The notes: a model not told the origin generated them from the letters alone. A DNA stretch of 64,000 bases from JAFNAG01 sp963739235 (GCA_963739235.1 CAVTZY010000027.1:186001-250000), one strand, 5' to 3'. Shown: positions 8,510 through 18,291, counted from the first letter of the stretch. Program-made: numbers and translations.

Positions 8510-11302
8510 ATGCCGAACCACGATAAATATCGGTATCTCAAGCAGAAGGGGCTTTTTCTGCTCTTTGCCCTTGTTCTGTTGATTCCAATCATTGTCGCCA
8601 CACCCCACGGGGGTGCGCCGGCTGACAACCCGCCCGTCGTCAAGGCCAACTATGATTTGGCGGCAAGATGGACGTCGGCAAAGGTCGGTAGGCTGGTCTT
8701 CGATACCGCGGTAACGCCGCACTGGCTCGAAACCGGGGATCGTTTCTGGTACACTTATCAGACGCCCCAGGGGAGAAATTTCTACCTGGTCGATCCGGTC
8801 AAAAAATCCAAGACGCTGCTCTTCGACAACGCCAAGATGGCGGCGATGCTGACTACGATCACGCGCATACCATATGACTCTCAGCACCTCCCCTTTGCGA
8901 CCATACAAAAATTCGTAAAGAAGGAAACCGCCTTCCAGTTTCAGTTCGACGTGCCGATTGACGCCGACATCGTCATGACCAAGAAGGTGGATCAGCAGGC
9001 TCAAAAGACGGACCAGACGGCCCAGACAGGACAAACAGGGCAGACCGGCCAAAGAGGTCAGACGCAAGGGCAGAGGGGTGGCAGAGGCGGTGCGCCTGCA
9101 GCGCCGCCCAGGACCAAGACACTCCACTTCGAGTACGACCTGACAACAGGAAAAGTCACGCTGCTCGAAGATTGGAAGGATCCCGATAGAAAACCGACTT
9201 GGGCCAATGTCTCTCCCGACGGCAAGACCATTGTCTTTGCCAGGAATCACAACCTCTACGTGATGGACGCCGACAACTACGAAAAGGCTAAGAAACCTGG
9301 TAGCGAGAACGACACTTCAATCGTCGAAACGCAGCTCACGACCGACGGGGTTGAACATTACAGCTTCGCCGGGCGCGCAGGAAGAGGCGGCGGCGATCAG
9401 CAGCAGCAACAGGAAGAGGTCACCACGCAAGAACAGGGTGAAGGGCGCGGCAATGTTCGCATGCCGCCTGTAAGCCTCACATGGTCGAAGGACTCCAAAA
9501 AATTCAGTGTCATGCGCAGAGACGAGAAGAAAGTCGCCGATCTTTGGGTCATCAACACACTCGCCAATCCGCGCCCGACTCTCCTGACATATCGCTATGC
9601 CATGCCTGGCGAAGCGAACATACCGCAGGCAGAAATCCTTGCCTTTGACCGCGATACCAAGGCGCGCATGAAGCTCAAGGCCGATATTTGGAAGGACGAG
9701 AGCATGAACGTCCTGCCCGCGCGTGTGACCGCGCTGTTCCGCGAGCAGAATCCGGATCGCACTGAGGAAACATGGTTCTCCGACGCCCCTGACAAGATCT
9801 ACATCACGCGCAGGAGTCGCGACTATCACAAGCTTGATATGTGCGTCGTGAATCCCGACACGGGCGAGGCCAAGGTGCTCCTCGAGGAGCGCTTGAACAC
9901 TTACATCGAGACCCAGGCGCCGCGTCTGATCAACAACGGCCAGGAATTCATCTGGTGGTCGGAGCGGGATGGGTGGGGCCATCTCTATCGCTACGGCATC
10001 GATGGCACGCTGAAGAACCAGATCACGTCGGGCGAGTTCGTCTGCGTAGCGGCCGGCGGCGGTGGAGGGGGCGGACGCGGCGGCGGAGGCGCCGTTCAGG
10101 GCGTCGATGAAAAGACCGGCACACTCTTCTTCACAGCGGTCGGCCGTGAGCCGGGGGAGGATCCGTATTACCCGCATTTCTATCGGGTCAATCTCGATGG
10201 CTCCGGTCTGAAGCTGCTTGATCCAGGCGACGCGTCGCACTCCGTAAATATGTGCGAATCAACCAAGTATTTCGTCGACAACTCTTCGCGCATCAACAGC
10301 GTTCCCAGGTCGGCACTGTACGATAACGCGGGCAATCTGGTAATGGAACTCGAGACGACGGACGTGAAGCCCTTGATGGAAGCCGGATTCAAATTTCCGG
10401 AGCCGTTTAAAGTCAAAGCGGACGACGGCATCACCGACATCTATGGCGTGATGTACAAGCCGTTCGATTTCGATCCAGGCAAGAAGTATCCGATTATCTT
10501 GTACGTCTATCCCGGGCCTCAAACGGAGAGTGTCACCAAAACCTTCGCGCCGCGTGCTTACAGCTCCTTCCTGGCGCAGTTCGGGTTCATCGTGGTCGAG
10601 GTCGGAAACCGCGGCGGCAACCCGCAGCGCTCCAAGTGGTATCACAACTACAGCTATGGTCCCGGTGCTCAGGATATCAGTTTCCGCGACTACGGCCTGG
10701 CCGACAAGAAGGCCGCCGTCGAGCAGCTGGCCCACCGATTCTCCTACATCGACATCAACAAAGTCGGGATCTGGGGGCATTCGGGAGGCGGATTCATGTC
10801 CGCGGCCGCCATGCTTGTCTACCCGGACTTCTTCAAGGTCGCCTGGTCTGAATCGGGCAACCACGAAAACAACGTCTACAACAACACCTGGAGCGAGCAG
10901 AACCACGGCATCAAAGAAGTGACCGACAAGGATGGCAAAGTCACGTTCGAGTACACCATGGACAAGAACTCCGAAGTCGCCAAGAACCTCAAGGGGCATC
11001 TGATGCTGACGACTGGCGACTACGACAATAACGTCCATCCGGCTAACACCATGCGACTCGCGGACGCCTTGATTAAGGCGAACAAGCGTTTCGACATGAT
11101 GATCTTCCCGGGACAGCCGCACTCTTACGGTCCCGACGGCGACTACTGCAACTGGATCCGAGCCGATTACTTCTGCAAGTGGCTGCTCGGCGACTTCGCG
11201 AGCAGCATCGATCTCGTCGAGCTGGCGCGCGAGAAAGCGCAGGACAATAAGCCGGAAACCACCGGAGGCAGAGGCGGGGGCCGAGGTAGGGGAGGCAACT
11301 GA
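8510..11302 (+). CDS. Secreted S9-family (dipeptidyl-peptidase IV-like) serine peptidase
   Basis: 930 aa; the ATG follows CTGGAGGAACTGGTT, an ideal ribosome site. An N-terminal hydrophobic stretch (residues ~15-32) directs export or anchoring. Residues ~50-610 form the DPP4-type beta-propeller; residues ~640-900 the alpha/beta hydrolase. The triad is visible: Ser758 in GHSGGG, Asp839 in GDYDNNVHP and His871 in GQPHSYG. Gly/Arg/Gln-rich insertions at about residues 165-200, 285-315, 515-530 and the C-terminal 915-930 interrupt the propeller loops. It should release dipeptides or short peptides from oligopeptides outside the cell membrane. It stands alone, convergent with an M28 peptidase. Confidence 0.92.
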   Translation: MPNHDKYRYLKQKGLFLLFALVLLIPIIVATPHGGAPADNPPVVKANYDLAARWTSAKVGRLVFDTAVTPHWLETGDRFWYTYQTPQGRNFYLVDPVKKSKTLLFDNAKMAAMLTTITRIPYDSQHLPFATIQKFVKKETAFQFQFDVPIDADIVMTKKVDQQAQKTDQTAQTGQTGQTGQRGQTQGQRGGRGGAPAAPPRTKTLHFEYDLTTGKVTLLEDWKDPDRKPTWANVSPDGKTIVFARNHNLYVMDADNYEKAKKPGSENDTSIVETQLTTDGVEHYSFAGRAGRGGGDQQQQQEEVTTQEQGEGRGNVRMPPVSLTWSKDSKKFSVMRRDEKKVADLWVINTLANPRPTLLTYRYAMPGEANIPQAEILAFDRDTKARMKLKADIWKDESMNVLPARVTALFREQNPDRTEETWFSDAPDKIYITRRSRDYHKLDMCVVNPDTGEAKVLLEERLNTYIETQAPRLINNGQEFIWWSERDGWGHLYRYGIDGTLKNQITSGEFVCVAAGGGGGGGRGGGGAVQGVDEKTGTLFFTAVGREPGEDPYYPHFYRVNLDGSGLKLLDPGDASHSVNMCESTKYFVDNSSRINSVPRSALYDNAGNLVMELETTDVKPLMEAGFKFPEPFKVKADDGITDIYGVMYKPFDFDPGKKYPIILYVYPGPQTESVTKTFAPRAYSSFLAQFGFIVVEVGNRGGNPQRSKWYHNYSYGPGAQDISFRDYGLADKKAAVEQLAHRFSYIDINKVGIWGHSGGGFMSAAAMLVYPDFFKVAWSESGNHENNVYNNTWSEQNHGIKEVTDKDGKVTFEYTMDKNSEVAKNLKGHLMLTTGDYDNNVHPANTMRLADALIKANKRFDMMIFPGQPHSYGPDGDYCNWIRADYFCKWLLGDFASSIDLVELAREKAQDNKPETTGGRGGGRGRGGN

Positions 11303-11347
11303 GTTTCTGAACCTCTAAAGGATTAGCGCAGAGGCCGCGGAGGGAGC

Positions 11348-11389
11348 AGAGCGCGTAGAGTTTTTAAACATTTCAAAACTCTGCGCTCT
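11348..11389. terminator. Stem-loop between convergent S9 and M28 genes
   Basis: AGAGCGC-GT-AGAGTTTT pairs with AAAACTCTGCGCTCT through a 15-bp stem with a 2-base bulge. It is 45 bases after the S9 stop. Neighbouring CGCAGAGG words show that it belongs to the same repeat family (B) as 15913-15970, 29261-29335 and 52127-52176. Confidence 0.5.
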
Positions 11390-11437
11390 TCGCTCCGAAA
11401 ATTGACCTAATTGCGCTACCGTTAACTCGTCTCTTTC

Positions 11438-11690
11438 TGCATCGCCCTTTCAGGGCTTGAGATCTCCGGACCTGTACCCAGGGCTTGCGCCCTGGGCTGT
11501 GCTACCTCGCCCTTTCAGGGCTCAGCAGCTATAGATTGAATCCCGAAGGGGTGGTGCAGCAAAGCCCAGGGCGTGAGCCCTGGGAACAGGGGATCGAACT
11601 GACAGGAGCCCTGTAAGGGCGGCACAGGGCAGGCTTAATGAACGCCCAATATTTTCATCCACCCGGTTGCGCCCCGCGGATGAGGGACTG
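11438..11690. repeat. Composite dispersed repeat, full copy (modules A+C)
   Basis: Built from GCCCTTTCAGGGC palindromes and paired GCCCAGGGC / GCCCTGGG words, then a degenerate module C (ttttcatccacccggttgcg). The copy at 60463-60716 matches it almost word for word over about 250 bases. Any translation gives only low-complexity peptide. Confidence 0.8.
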
Positions 11691-11710
11691 CGTTAAAAAT
11701 TCATCATCCC

Positions 11711-13231
11711 TCAATTGTTTGCCATCTCGACGATCGACAGGAAAATCAACCGCGCCAGGTCCACCATGATGTCCGGGGTGATGATGTCGATGGAATCGTG
11801 GGTGGTATGGTACGTCGCGTAAGGCAGTCGGGCTCCCCCTGAAGTGCCGAATGAAATGGTCGGGATGTTGGCCCACATGAAATGGGCTGCGTCCTGGCGC
11901 GGCCGCGCCAGATTGGCCGTAAAACCGGCAGTTACGGGACGGTGGATGTATTTCCGATTGTTCCGGTCGAAGAATTCCCACAGTTGCGGATAGTTCTTGC
12001 CCCCTCCACCACTGATGCGCTCCCCACGGCCGACGGTTTCCAGATTGATAAATCCTTTGATTTTGTCATTGGGAATCACCGGGTGTGCCAGGTAGTATTC
12101 CGAGCCCTTGACCCCCTGCTCTTCCGCGCCAAAAAGAATGAAGATCACGGTCCGCTTCAGCGGAATGCCGGATTTCCCGAGCGCTTCGGCGATCCCAAAC
12201 GTAATCGCCACGGCTGAGGCGTTGTCGGTCGCACCGGGCATGAGTTCAGGATTCCGCCCCAAACCGTCGAGGTGGCCGCCGACAATAATCGCCTCGTTCT
12301 TCAGCACCGGGTCCTTCCCTTCCAGAATTCCGATCACATTGGCGCCGATGCCTTCGGGGTGATATTCCGTGGTGTTTTTGATCGTCATGGTCTTTCCGGT
12401 AGTGAACGATACTGGCTGTTTGGCCGCGCGGATGTTTTCGATCAAGGTATCATGTTTTTTGCCGGTCCCTGCGAACACGTCATTGACCACGCCCGGGCTG
12501 ACGTAGGTCAGAACAAAGTCCTTGAGAAAGACGCAGTTGGGATTGGCGATGTGATAATTGTAGATCATCCCAGCGGCACCATGATTCTTGGCGTTCTTGA
12601 CTTTGAAATCATGAAATGAATAAGGCCGCCAGCGTTTGAACTCGTCGGCTTCCCTGTCCGGGGAAACAGGCACCTCCGGCTCAACCAGGACAATCTTGCC
12701 TTTAGCGTCGATCCCCTTATATTCGTCGTAATTCAGCTCGGGGGCGGTGATGCCGTAGCCGACGTAAACCACTTCCGCCGTGACGGTGCCGGAATCGGAT
12801 GTCGACCCCGGAAAGAAATCATCTTCGAACACATAAGGCCGCTTGATCACGTCGCCGTTATCCAAAGAAATCTGCATGCTGAGTTCATCGCCAAGCAGAA
12901 CCAGGGTGTATGGATTGGGAAAGCTCTGCGTGTAGCCACCTCTGTCGCCGCCGGCTTTGATCTTCCAGCCCACAAAAAGATCTGCTGCCCATTGTGCCGC
13001 TCTGTTGAAGCCGGGTGTCCCGGTAAGGCGGCCGTCGTACTTCTCCGAACTCAGCTCTTTCACGTAATTGTAGAGCGTTAGCGATGAGATCGAATGCATA
13101 ACCGACATGAGATTGTCTTCGCTCAGAAACGGATCCGGTTTTTTGGCCGCTTCCTGTCCGGGAAGCAATCCGGTCAGCGTAAGGATGATGCAGAACAGAA
13201 GAAGTTCGCGACCAGTGAGCCGAGGTTTCAT
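11711..13231 (-). CDS. Secreted M28-family aminopeptidase with PA domain
   Basis: 506 aa from ATG 13231, favoured over ATG 13237 because AGAGAGGG lies 6 bases before the second ATG. A signal peptide ends near GLLPGQEAA. Residues ~130-270 resemble a protease-associated insert; the catalytic domain (~290-500) shows the full co-catalytic zinc set of the family: His in GGHLDG, Asp in GATDNAS, Glu-Glu in FGAEEQG, Glu in NLETVG and His in TYHTTHDS. It should remove N-terminal amino acids from peptides in the periplasm or outside. Its 3' end faces the S9 gene across a repeat. Confidence 0.9.
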   Translation of the reverse strand: MKPRLTGRELLLFCIILTLTGLLPGQEAAKKPDPFLSEDNLMSVMHSISSLTLYNYVKELSSEKYDGRLTGTPGFNRAAQWAADLFVGWKIKAGGDRGGYTQSFPNPYTLVLLGDELSMQISLDNGDVIKRPYVFEDDFFPGSTSDSGTVTAEVVYVGYGITAPELNYDEYKGIDAKGKIVLVEPEVPVSPDREADEFKRWRPYSFHDFKVKNAKNHGAAGMIYNYHIANPNCVFLKDFVLTYVSPGVVNDVFAGTGKKHDTLIENIRAAKQPVSFTTGKTMTIKNTTEYHPEGIGANVIGILEGKDPVLKNEAIIVGGHLDGLGRNPELMPGATDNASAVAITFGIAEALGKSGIPLKRTVIFILFGAEEQGVKGSEYYLAHPVIPNDKIKGFINLETVGRGERISGGGGKNYPQLWEFFDRNNRKYIHRPVTAGFTANLARPRQDAAHFMWANIPTISFGTSGGARLPYATYHTTHDSIDIITPDIMVDLARLIFLSIVEMANN

Positions 13232-13705
13232 AGGCATCCCTCTCTACAATGAAAACAAGGGTAAATCTGATCCACACTCTCTGCGCGCTGACTCCAACCC
13301 AGCTTCCGAAAAAGCGGGAGCCGGCAATTGGACGGAGCGCGGGATACGTTGTGCCAAAGCCTGAGCGCCGTGCGGCGCCCGGCACCCACGTCATGACTCT
13401 GAGCGGGGCCAAGATATCATCGGTTGGCGGCGGAAACAAGATTGGGTGACGCCTACTTCCGCGACATGAGAGACAAACAGGCAGACTTGTAGCAGGAACG
13501 GACAGTCCGAGCCATTACAGGCCTTGCAGGGCAAATATCACGTGACGGTCGTCGTAACTTGAATGGGACTGCCACTCAATATTGTGGGCGAGTATTTCCA
13601 CATGCATTCTGCCGTCCTGAAGTTTCCAGATGTCGTTGTCAACAAAACGCCCGCATGCGTCGTATTTCAAGATGTCGTGCAAGGGGAGGCGGCCGTCACA
13701 AGACT
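13232..13705. other. Intergenic region with a coding-like minus-strand segment
   Basis: No established gene. On the minus strand, from about 13690 to a TAA at 13515-13517, one frame reads as about 57 protein-like residues (for example DNDIWKLQDGRMHVEILAHN and YDDRHVIFALQGL). It lacks a good start and may be a remnant C-terminus or a small protein; I do not recognise it. The upstream extension of the ABC gene on the plus strand here looks non-coding. Confidence 0.35.
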
Positions 13706-14551
13706 ATGTTGCGATTAACAGGCGTCCACAAATGTTTTGGCAGGACAATCGCTGTCGACAACTTGTCGCTGGAAGTCCGGCGCGGTGAAATCTTCGGGTT
13801 GCTTGGTCCCAACGGCGCGGGGAAAAGCACGACCGTGCATTTGTCGGTCGGGTTGCTCGAGCCGGACCGTGGATCCGTAATCATCGAAGGGCTGGGAGCC
13901 CCAACTTCCCCGGAAGTTCGGGCCAGCATCGGTGTGGCCCCCCAAATGCTGTCTCTTTACGGACCCTTGTCTGGCGTAGAGAACCTCGCTTTTTTCGGGC
14001 GCATGTACGGCCTGTCCGGACGGCAACTGGCAGATCGCATGCGATCCGCGCTCGAATTTGTCGGGCTGACAGACCGCAGGAGCGACCTGGTCCGGAATTA
14101 CTCCGGCGGCATGAAACGAAGGCTGAACCTCGCCGCTGCGATCCTCCACGAGCCTGAATTAATCCTGCTCGATGAGCCCACGGTCGGCGTCGATCCGCAG
14201 TCGAGAAATTCGATTTTTGAAAATATCTTGAACCTGAAAAAGTGCGGCCGCACCATCGTCTACACCACACATTATATGGAGGAGGCGGAGCGGATCTGCG
14301 ATCGCGTCGGCATCATGGACCACGGCAAGATGCTGGCACTCGACACTGTGCCGGGCCTCCTGGCGGGCCACGGCGGCCGGCCTACTCTGGTCGCCGAGAC
14401 GATGGGGCGGGAAATTCGCATAGAAACGAGCGATCCGCTGGGGGAACTGAATCGCCTCGCCGCCTGCGGTACAGTCGCGAGTTTTCGGGTCGAGCGCACG
14501 ACGCTCGAACAGGTGTTTTTGAACCTCACCGGCAGAGAACTGAGGGAATGA
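13706..14551 (+). CDS. ABC-2 exporter ATP-binding protein
   Basis: 281 aa from ATG 13706; an open frame continues upstream to 13559, but the conserved domain begins right at MLRLTGVHKCFG, so the extension is rejected. Walker A is GPNGAGKST, the signature is NYSGGMKRRLNLA, Walker B is LILLDEPTVGVDP and the switch His lies in YTTHYMEEAE. This matches the CcmA/DrrA/NatA type that drives ABC-2 exporters. Its stop overlaps the start of the permease gene by ATGA, so the two are translationally coupled. The substrate (drug, lipid, sodium or polysaccharide) cannot be told. Confidence 0.92.
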   Translation: MLRLTGVHKCFGRTIAVDNLSLEVRRGEIFGLLGPNGAGKSTTVHLSVGLLEPDRGSVIIEGLGAPTSPEVRASIGVAPQMLSLYGPLSGVENLAFFGRMYGLSGRQLADRMRSALEFVGLTDRRSDLVRNYSGGMKRRLNLAAAILHEPELILLDEPTVGVDPQSRNSIFENILNLKKCGRTIVYTTHYMEEAERICDRVGIMDHGKMLALDTVPGLLAGHGGRPTLVAETMGREIRIETSDPLGELNRLAACGTVASFRVERTTLEQVFLNLTGRELRE

Positions 14552-15825
14552 TGCGCGCCATCTTCGCACTGGCTCAAAAAGATCTGCGCATACTGGTCCG
14601 ATTGCGATCAGGTATTTTCTTCACCTTCGTCTGGCCGCTGCTGATCGCCGTCTTCTTCGGCCTGATCTTCTCAGGCTCAAACGCGCCTTCCGCTAGGATT
14701 GGGATTGCAGTCGTCGATGAAGACCATACCCAGGCCGCCCATGATTTCATTTCCCGGCTCGAGGCCACCAAAGAATTCGATGTATTCCCGGCAGATCGTG
14801 AACAGGCTGCCCGGCTGGTGCGTCAGGGAAAACGCACGGCTGCGGTGTTGCTGCCCCCTGGGTTCGGAGAAGCCAGCGGCAGGATTTTTTATGGTACGCC
14901 CCGGCGCGTCGAGATCTGGATCGATCCGAGCCGCAGAGCCGAGTCGGCCATGATTTCCGGCTTGCTGTTCAAACAAGCCGCAGAGGATATGCAGAAGATC
15001 ATGTCCGATCGTGCCACATCGCGCGACATGGTCCAAAAGGCGCTCAAAGACCTGAACGCTGCCCCAGAAACAGGACCAGCGCGAGGAACGGTTGGACGTT
15101 TTCTGGGTGAGCTGGATCGCTTTCTCGATTCTTCATCCTCGAGTCAAGGGCAACAAGGAACGACACAATGGCGACCTCTCGAAATCGAAGAGAAACCGGT
15201 CGCCTTGGGGCGGTTGGGCCCTCAGCCAGACAATTCCTTTGATATCACCTTCCCGCAGGGCATTCTATGGGGCATCATCGGCTGCGTAATGACCTTCGGC
15301 ATCGGCATCGTGACCGAGCGGACGCAGGGTACGATGGTTCGCCTGCAGATGTCACCCATCTCGCGCAGAGATCTGCTCGCGGGAAAAGCTCTCGCCTGCT
15401 TTGCGGCCATCGCCATTGTGCAGGTAGGCCTGTTTTTCGTCGGGCGTTATTTCTTTCAGGTCCGTCCTTCCTCCTGGCCGCTCCTTGTCCTGGCAGGCTT
15501 CTCCACCGCGGTCGCCTTTGTCGGAATCATGATGCTGATTGCCTCTCTCGGGAAAACCGAGCAGGCAGCTGCGGGCGCGGGCTGGGCCGTGATGATGCCG
15601 ATCACCATGCTGGGAGGTGGAATGGTTCCGTTGTTTGCCATGCCGGCCTGGATGTCGACCGCCGGCAACTTCAGCCCGGCGAAATGGGCGATCCTGGCCC
15701 TGGAAGGCGCGATCTGGCGCGGGTTCTCGACCCGGGAAATGCTGCTCCCCTGTGGAATCCTGGTCATCACGGGCATTGTTTGCTTCGCCATCGGCACACG
15801 CGCCTTCCGTCCCGCATCTACTTAG
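14548..15825 (+). CDS. ABC-2 type exporter permease
   Basis: 425 aa beginning MMRAIFALAQKDL, overlapping the ATPase gene by 4 bases. An open frame reaches up to 14242, but that part overlaps the ATPase gene and is a shadow. One membrane segment at residues ~20-42 is followed by a large extracytoplasmic domain (~45-250), then five or six segments to the C-terminus, the architecture of ABC2_membrane_3 permeases. The central domain contains a low-complexity Ser-rich stretch (LDSSSSSQGQQG). With the ATPase it forms a complete exporter, presumably a homodimer of each. Family B repeats follow the stop. Confidence 0.9.
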   Translation: MMRAIFALAQKDLRILVRLRSGIFFTFVWPLLIAVFFGLIFSGSNAPSARIGIAVVDEDHTQAAHDFISRLEATKEFDVFPADREQAARLVRQGKRTAAVLLPPGFGEASGRIFYGTPRRVEIWIDPSRRAESAMISGLLFKQAAEDMQKIMSDRATSRDMVQKALKDLNAAPETGPARGTVGRFLGELDRFLDSSSSSQGQQGTTQWRPLEIEEKPVALGRLGPQPDNSFDITFPQGILWGIIGCVMTFGIGIVTERTQGTMVRLQMSPISRRDLLAGKALACFAAIAIVQVGLFFVGRYFFQVRPSSWPLLVLAGFSTAVAFVGIMMLIASLGKTEQAAAGAGWAVMMPITMLGGGMVPLFAMPAWMSTAGNFSPAKWAILALEGAIWRGFSTREMLLPCGILVITGIVCFAIGTRAFRPAST

Positions 15826-15912
15826 CGAAGATCCTTTAGCCACGAATGACACTGATGGATAGGACTCAGTCAAAATCCTGGCCGCCGAGACAAAGACCAC
15901 ACGAATAAATCT

Positions 15913-15970
15913 AACCGCAGATACACGCTGATGAACGCAGATCTCCGTTCATCTGCGTGAATCTGCGGTT
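15913..15970. repeat. Palindromic CGCAGAT repeat (family B)
   Basis: AACCGCAGATACACGC at the left pairs with its near-complement at the right, with an inner ATGAACGCAGAT / ATCTGCGT pair. It lies 88 bases after the exporter stop and could fold into a long hairpin in RNA. Confidence 0.7.
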
Positions 15971-16103
15971 TGTGATGACGACCGAGATCGTTCGCCGTCA
16001 TCGATGGAATTGTCGAAGGCCATAACAATCCCAGCCCCTGAATCCATTCGTGATTTTCGTGGCAGCCGTTCCGATTTTGGGCTTTTTGGCATCTTGATTT
16101 TTC

Positions 16104-16117
16104 TTGATCTGGATCAA
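16104..16117 (+). promoter_or_regulatory. FNR-type operator upstream of the ferredoxin gene
   Basis: TTGATCTGGATCAA is an exact TTGAT-N4-ATCAA box, the consensus of FNR/ANR/DNR regulators of the Crp-Fnr family. Its centre is 65 bases before the ferredoxin ATG, a position that allows a class II (-41.5) activation site if transcription begins about 24 bases before the ATG. Confidence 0.75.
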
Positions 16118-16175
16118 GGACAGGGGCTGGACCCGCGGGTATCATTACGCTGGATACTGAATTGGGAGAACGCGA

Positions 16176-17033
16176 ATGAAACGCAAGATTATCAGAATTG
16201 ACGAAGAAAAGTGCGATGGCTGCGGACAATGTATGCCTGGGTGCCCCGAGGGGGCGCTGCAGATGATTGACGGCAAAGCCCGGCTGGTCAGCGACCTGTT
16301 TTGCGACGGGCTGGGCGCCTGCCTGGGACATTGTCCACAGGGGGCGATTACTATCGAGGAACGTGAGGCTGTTCCCTACGACGAACGCCAGGTTATTGCC
16401 GGCATCGCCAAACAGGGCAAGGCCGTAATCGAGGCCCACCTCCGGCACCTGAAGGATCACAACGAGACGACCTATTTGCAGCAGGCGTATGATTATCTGC
16501 GCGAACAAGGCCTGATCGCGAGTCAAAGCGCTCCAAACAGCAGGCCCCATCCCGCATCTTTCAAGACCGGCGGTTGCCCGGGTTCCCAGACTGTCAGCTT
16601 CGGCGCTTGCAGCTCGTCGACCGAGCAGCAGAAGCCGGCAGTCTCCCAGTCGTCCCGGCTGACCCATTGGCCCATCCAGCTTCACCTCATCTCCCCGCAA
16701 GCACCTCACTTTCGCGGGTCCGACCTGCTCGTTGCTGCCGACTGCGTACCTTTCGCCTTGGGTGGCTTTCACGAGGAGCACCTGAAAGGCAAAACCCTCG
16801 CCATCGCCTGCCCAAAACTGGACAGCGGGCAGGAGGTCTATCTCGAGAAACTTACCAGCCTGGTCGACGATGCCGAGGTAAAGAGCTTGACTGTCATGAT
16901 CATGCAGGTTCCCTGCTGTTCCGGCCTTCTGCACCTGGCGCGCCGGTCAGTGGCGCAGTCCAGGCGCAAGGTTCCTGTCCAATTCCAGGTGATTGGCCTC
17001 CGTGGAGAGATTCTGCAGCAGGGAGCGGCGTAG
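16176..17033 (+). CDS. FNR-controlled ferredoxin-like iron-sulfur protein
   Basis: 285 aa; ATG preceded by GGGAGAA. The N-terminal 55 residues hold a 2[4Fe-4S]-type domain: C13xxC16xxC19xxxC23 is complete, while the second set shows C43, C49 and C53 with the spacing CDGLGACLGHC, typical of this particular ferredoxin family and lacking one standard cysteine. A Ser/Pro/Gln-rich linker (about 115-165) leads to a C-terminal domain with Cys in AADCVPFALG, IACPKL and VPCCSG, which may bind another cluster or metal. Relatives are found in anaerobes, often near hybrid-cluster or other redox proteins. The FNR box implies expression under oxygen limitation. The redox partner is unknown. Confidence 0.8.
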   Translation: MKRKIIRIDEEKCDGCGQCMPGCPEGALQMIDGKARLVSDLFCDGLGACLGHCPQGAITIEEREAVPYDERQVIAGIAKQGKAVIEAHLRHLKDHNETTYLQQAYDYLREQGLIASQSAPNSRPHPASFKTGGCPGSQTVSFGACSSSTEQQKPAVSQSSRLTHWPIQLHLISPQAPHFRGSDLLVAADCVPFALGGFHEEHLKGKTLAIACPKLDSGQEVYLEKLTSLVDDAEVKSLTVMIMQVPCCSGLLHLARRSVAQSRRKVPVQFQVIGLRGEILQQGAA

Positions 17034-17039
17034 AAGAAG

Positions 17040-17156
17040 AATACAGAATCCAGAATTCAGAATGGGGACCTGGCGACTCTGCCCAGTCCATCGTATCTGC
17101 CGGATGATTCCCTGAATTCAGGATTCTATATTCCGTATTCTGAATTCCTCCATTCA
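17040..17156. repeat. Inverted CAGAATTCAGAAT words (family E)
   Basis: GAATACAGAATCCAGAATTC near 17039-17061 is the approximate complement of the words at 17111-17150 (GAATTCAGGATTCTATATTC and TATTCTGAATTC). The pair sits right behind the ferredoxin stop. Confidence 0.6.
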
Positions 17157-17277
17157 TTTTCCTATTCGGATAGTTATTGGACGCTGGGCAGTCTTGAAAA
17201 TGCGTTGCCGCTTCTGATAGCATGTGGATTGCGCTCGTTGAGATTTTCAGTCCTGGCAACATTATAGGTCCATCAGG

Positions 17278-18291
17278 ATGCACAAGGTTCCCTTTGCAGA
17301 ATCGGTTAGAATAATTGCGCGTGGGTCGTTGAACTGGCTCGCCCGGAGACCGATCGTGGTTTCCTTCGAGGTAACGGATTCATGCACCTGTTGGTGCAAG
17401 CATTGCGACCATGGCGGCCCAAAAGAGAATTCGCGAAACTTGAAACCAGCCGACTATCGCCGCTATATGAACGTCCTGCGCCCTGGCGTGGTCCAGGTTT
17501 CGGGCGGCGAACCCTTGATGCGCCCTGACTTGATCGATATCGTGCGCAACATCAAGTGCCCATCCGGTCTTCCCTATACCATTCTGGTTTCCAACTGGTC
17601 AATGATGACCAAGGATCGCTACCTGGCGTTGCGCGAGGCCGGCATCAACCAGTTTTCGGTCAGCCTCGACTTTCCGGATGAGCGCCATGACGAATTCCGG
17701 AAGCTCAAGGGGTTATACAAGCATTTGGGTGAGGTCATTCCCAGCCTGGCTAGGCTCGGCCATGACGATATCGTCCTCAACAACTGCATCACCAGCGAGA
17801 ATGTCTCGGAGATCAATGCGGTGGCCGACAAGGCGCGCGCTTGGGGGGTCAACGTCAGTTACAGCGCATATTCTCCCCGGCGCACCGGCTGCAGCGACTA
17901 TTTCCTCAATTCGCCGGAGCAACTGGCGATTCTAAAGCGGGAATTGGCACGGGTCAAAGCGCGGATGGACAACACACGCTGGGTCGCCAATTCGGAGAGC
18001 ACTCTCGATGCCACGCGGCTCTATTTTGAAAACGGCAGGGCTCCCGGCTGCAAAGCCGGTTTGCGCTTCCTGGTGGTGACCAGCGATGGCTCGCTGCAGC
18101 CATGCTCGATGCAGTTCAAGCGCTACCCGCTGCATGAACAGGCGCGCATGATTGGCGAATTCACCCAGCACAACCAATGCGACGAGTGCTATGTGTCGAT
18201 TCGCTCTTACCTGGACAAAGACTTTCCTCAAATCCTGCGGGAAAACGTCGCAGGATTCTTCTCGTTCAAGACCCGGTCGAACGGCTGCTGA
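17278..18291 (+). CDS. Radical-SAM protein with SPASM-like tail
   Basis: 337 aa. The radical-SAM motif is C36..C40..C43 in SCTCWCKHC, followed by QVSGGEPLMRPDL (SAM-binding GGE motif). A C-terminal cysteine set (GCKAGLRF, LQPCSMQF, QCDECYVS) indicates a SPASM/Twitch-type auxiliary cluster, as in peptide-modifying enzymes and heme-related radical-SAM proteins. No small precursor peptide is evident next to it. It lies 244 bases behind the FNR-controlled ferredoxin on the same strand, which could supply electrons. The start ATG 17278 has only a weak ribosome site. The product remains unknown. Confidence 0.8.
   Translation: MHKVPFAESVRIIARGSLNWLARRPIVVSFEVTDSCTCWCKHCDHGGPKENSRNLKPADYRRYMNVLRPGVVQVSGGEPLMRPDLIDIVRNIKCPSGLPYTILVSNWSMMTKDRYLALREAGINQFSVSLDFPDERHDEFRKLKGLYKHLGEVIPSLARLGHDDIVLNNCITSENVSEINAVADKARAWGVNVSYSAYSPRRTGCSDYFLNSPEQLAILKRELARVKARMDNTRWVANSESTLDATRLYFENGRAPGCKAGLRFLVVTSDGSLQPCSMQFKRYPLHEQARMIGEFTQHNQCDECYVSIRSYLDKDFPQILRENVAGFFSFKTRSNGC

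Noticed and set aside
14242..14547. Upstream extension of the permease frame
   Set aside because: Overlaps the ATPase gene; the conserved start with ATGA coupling is at 14548.
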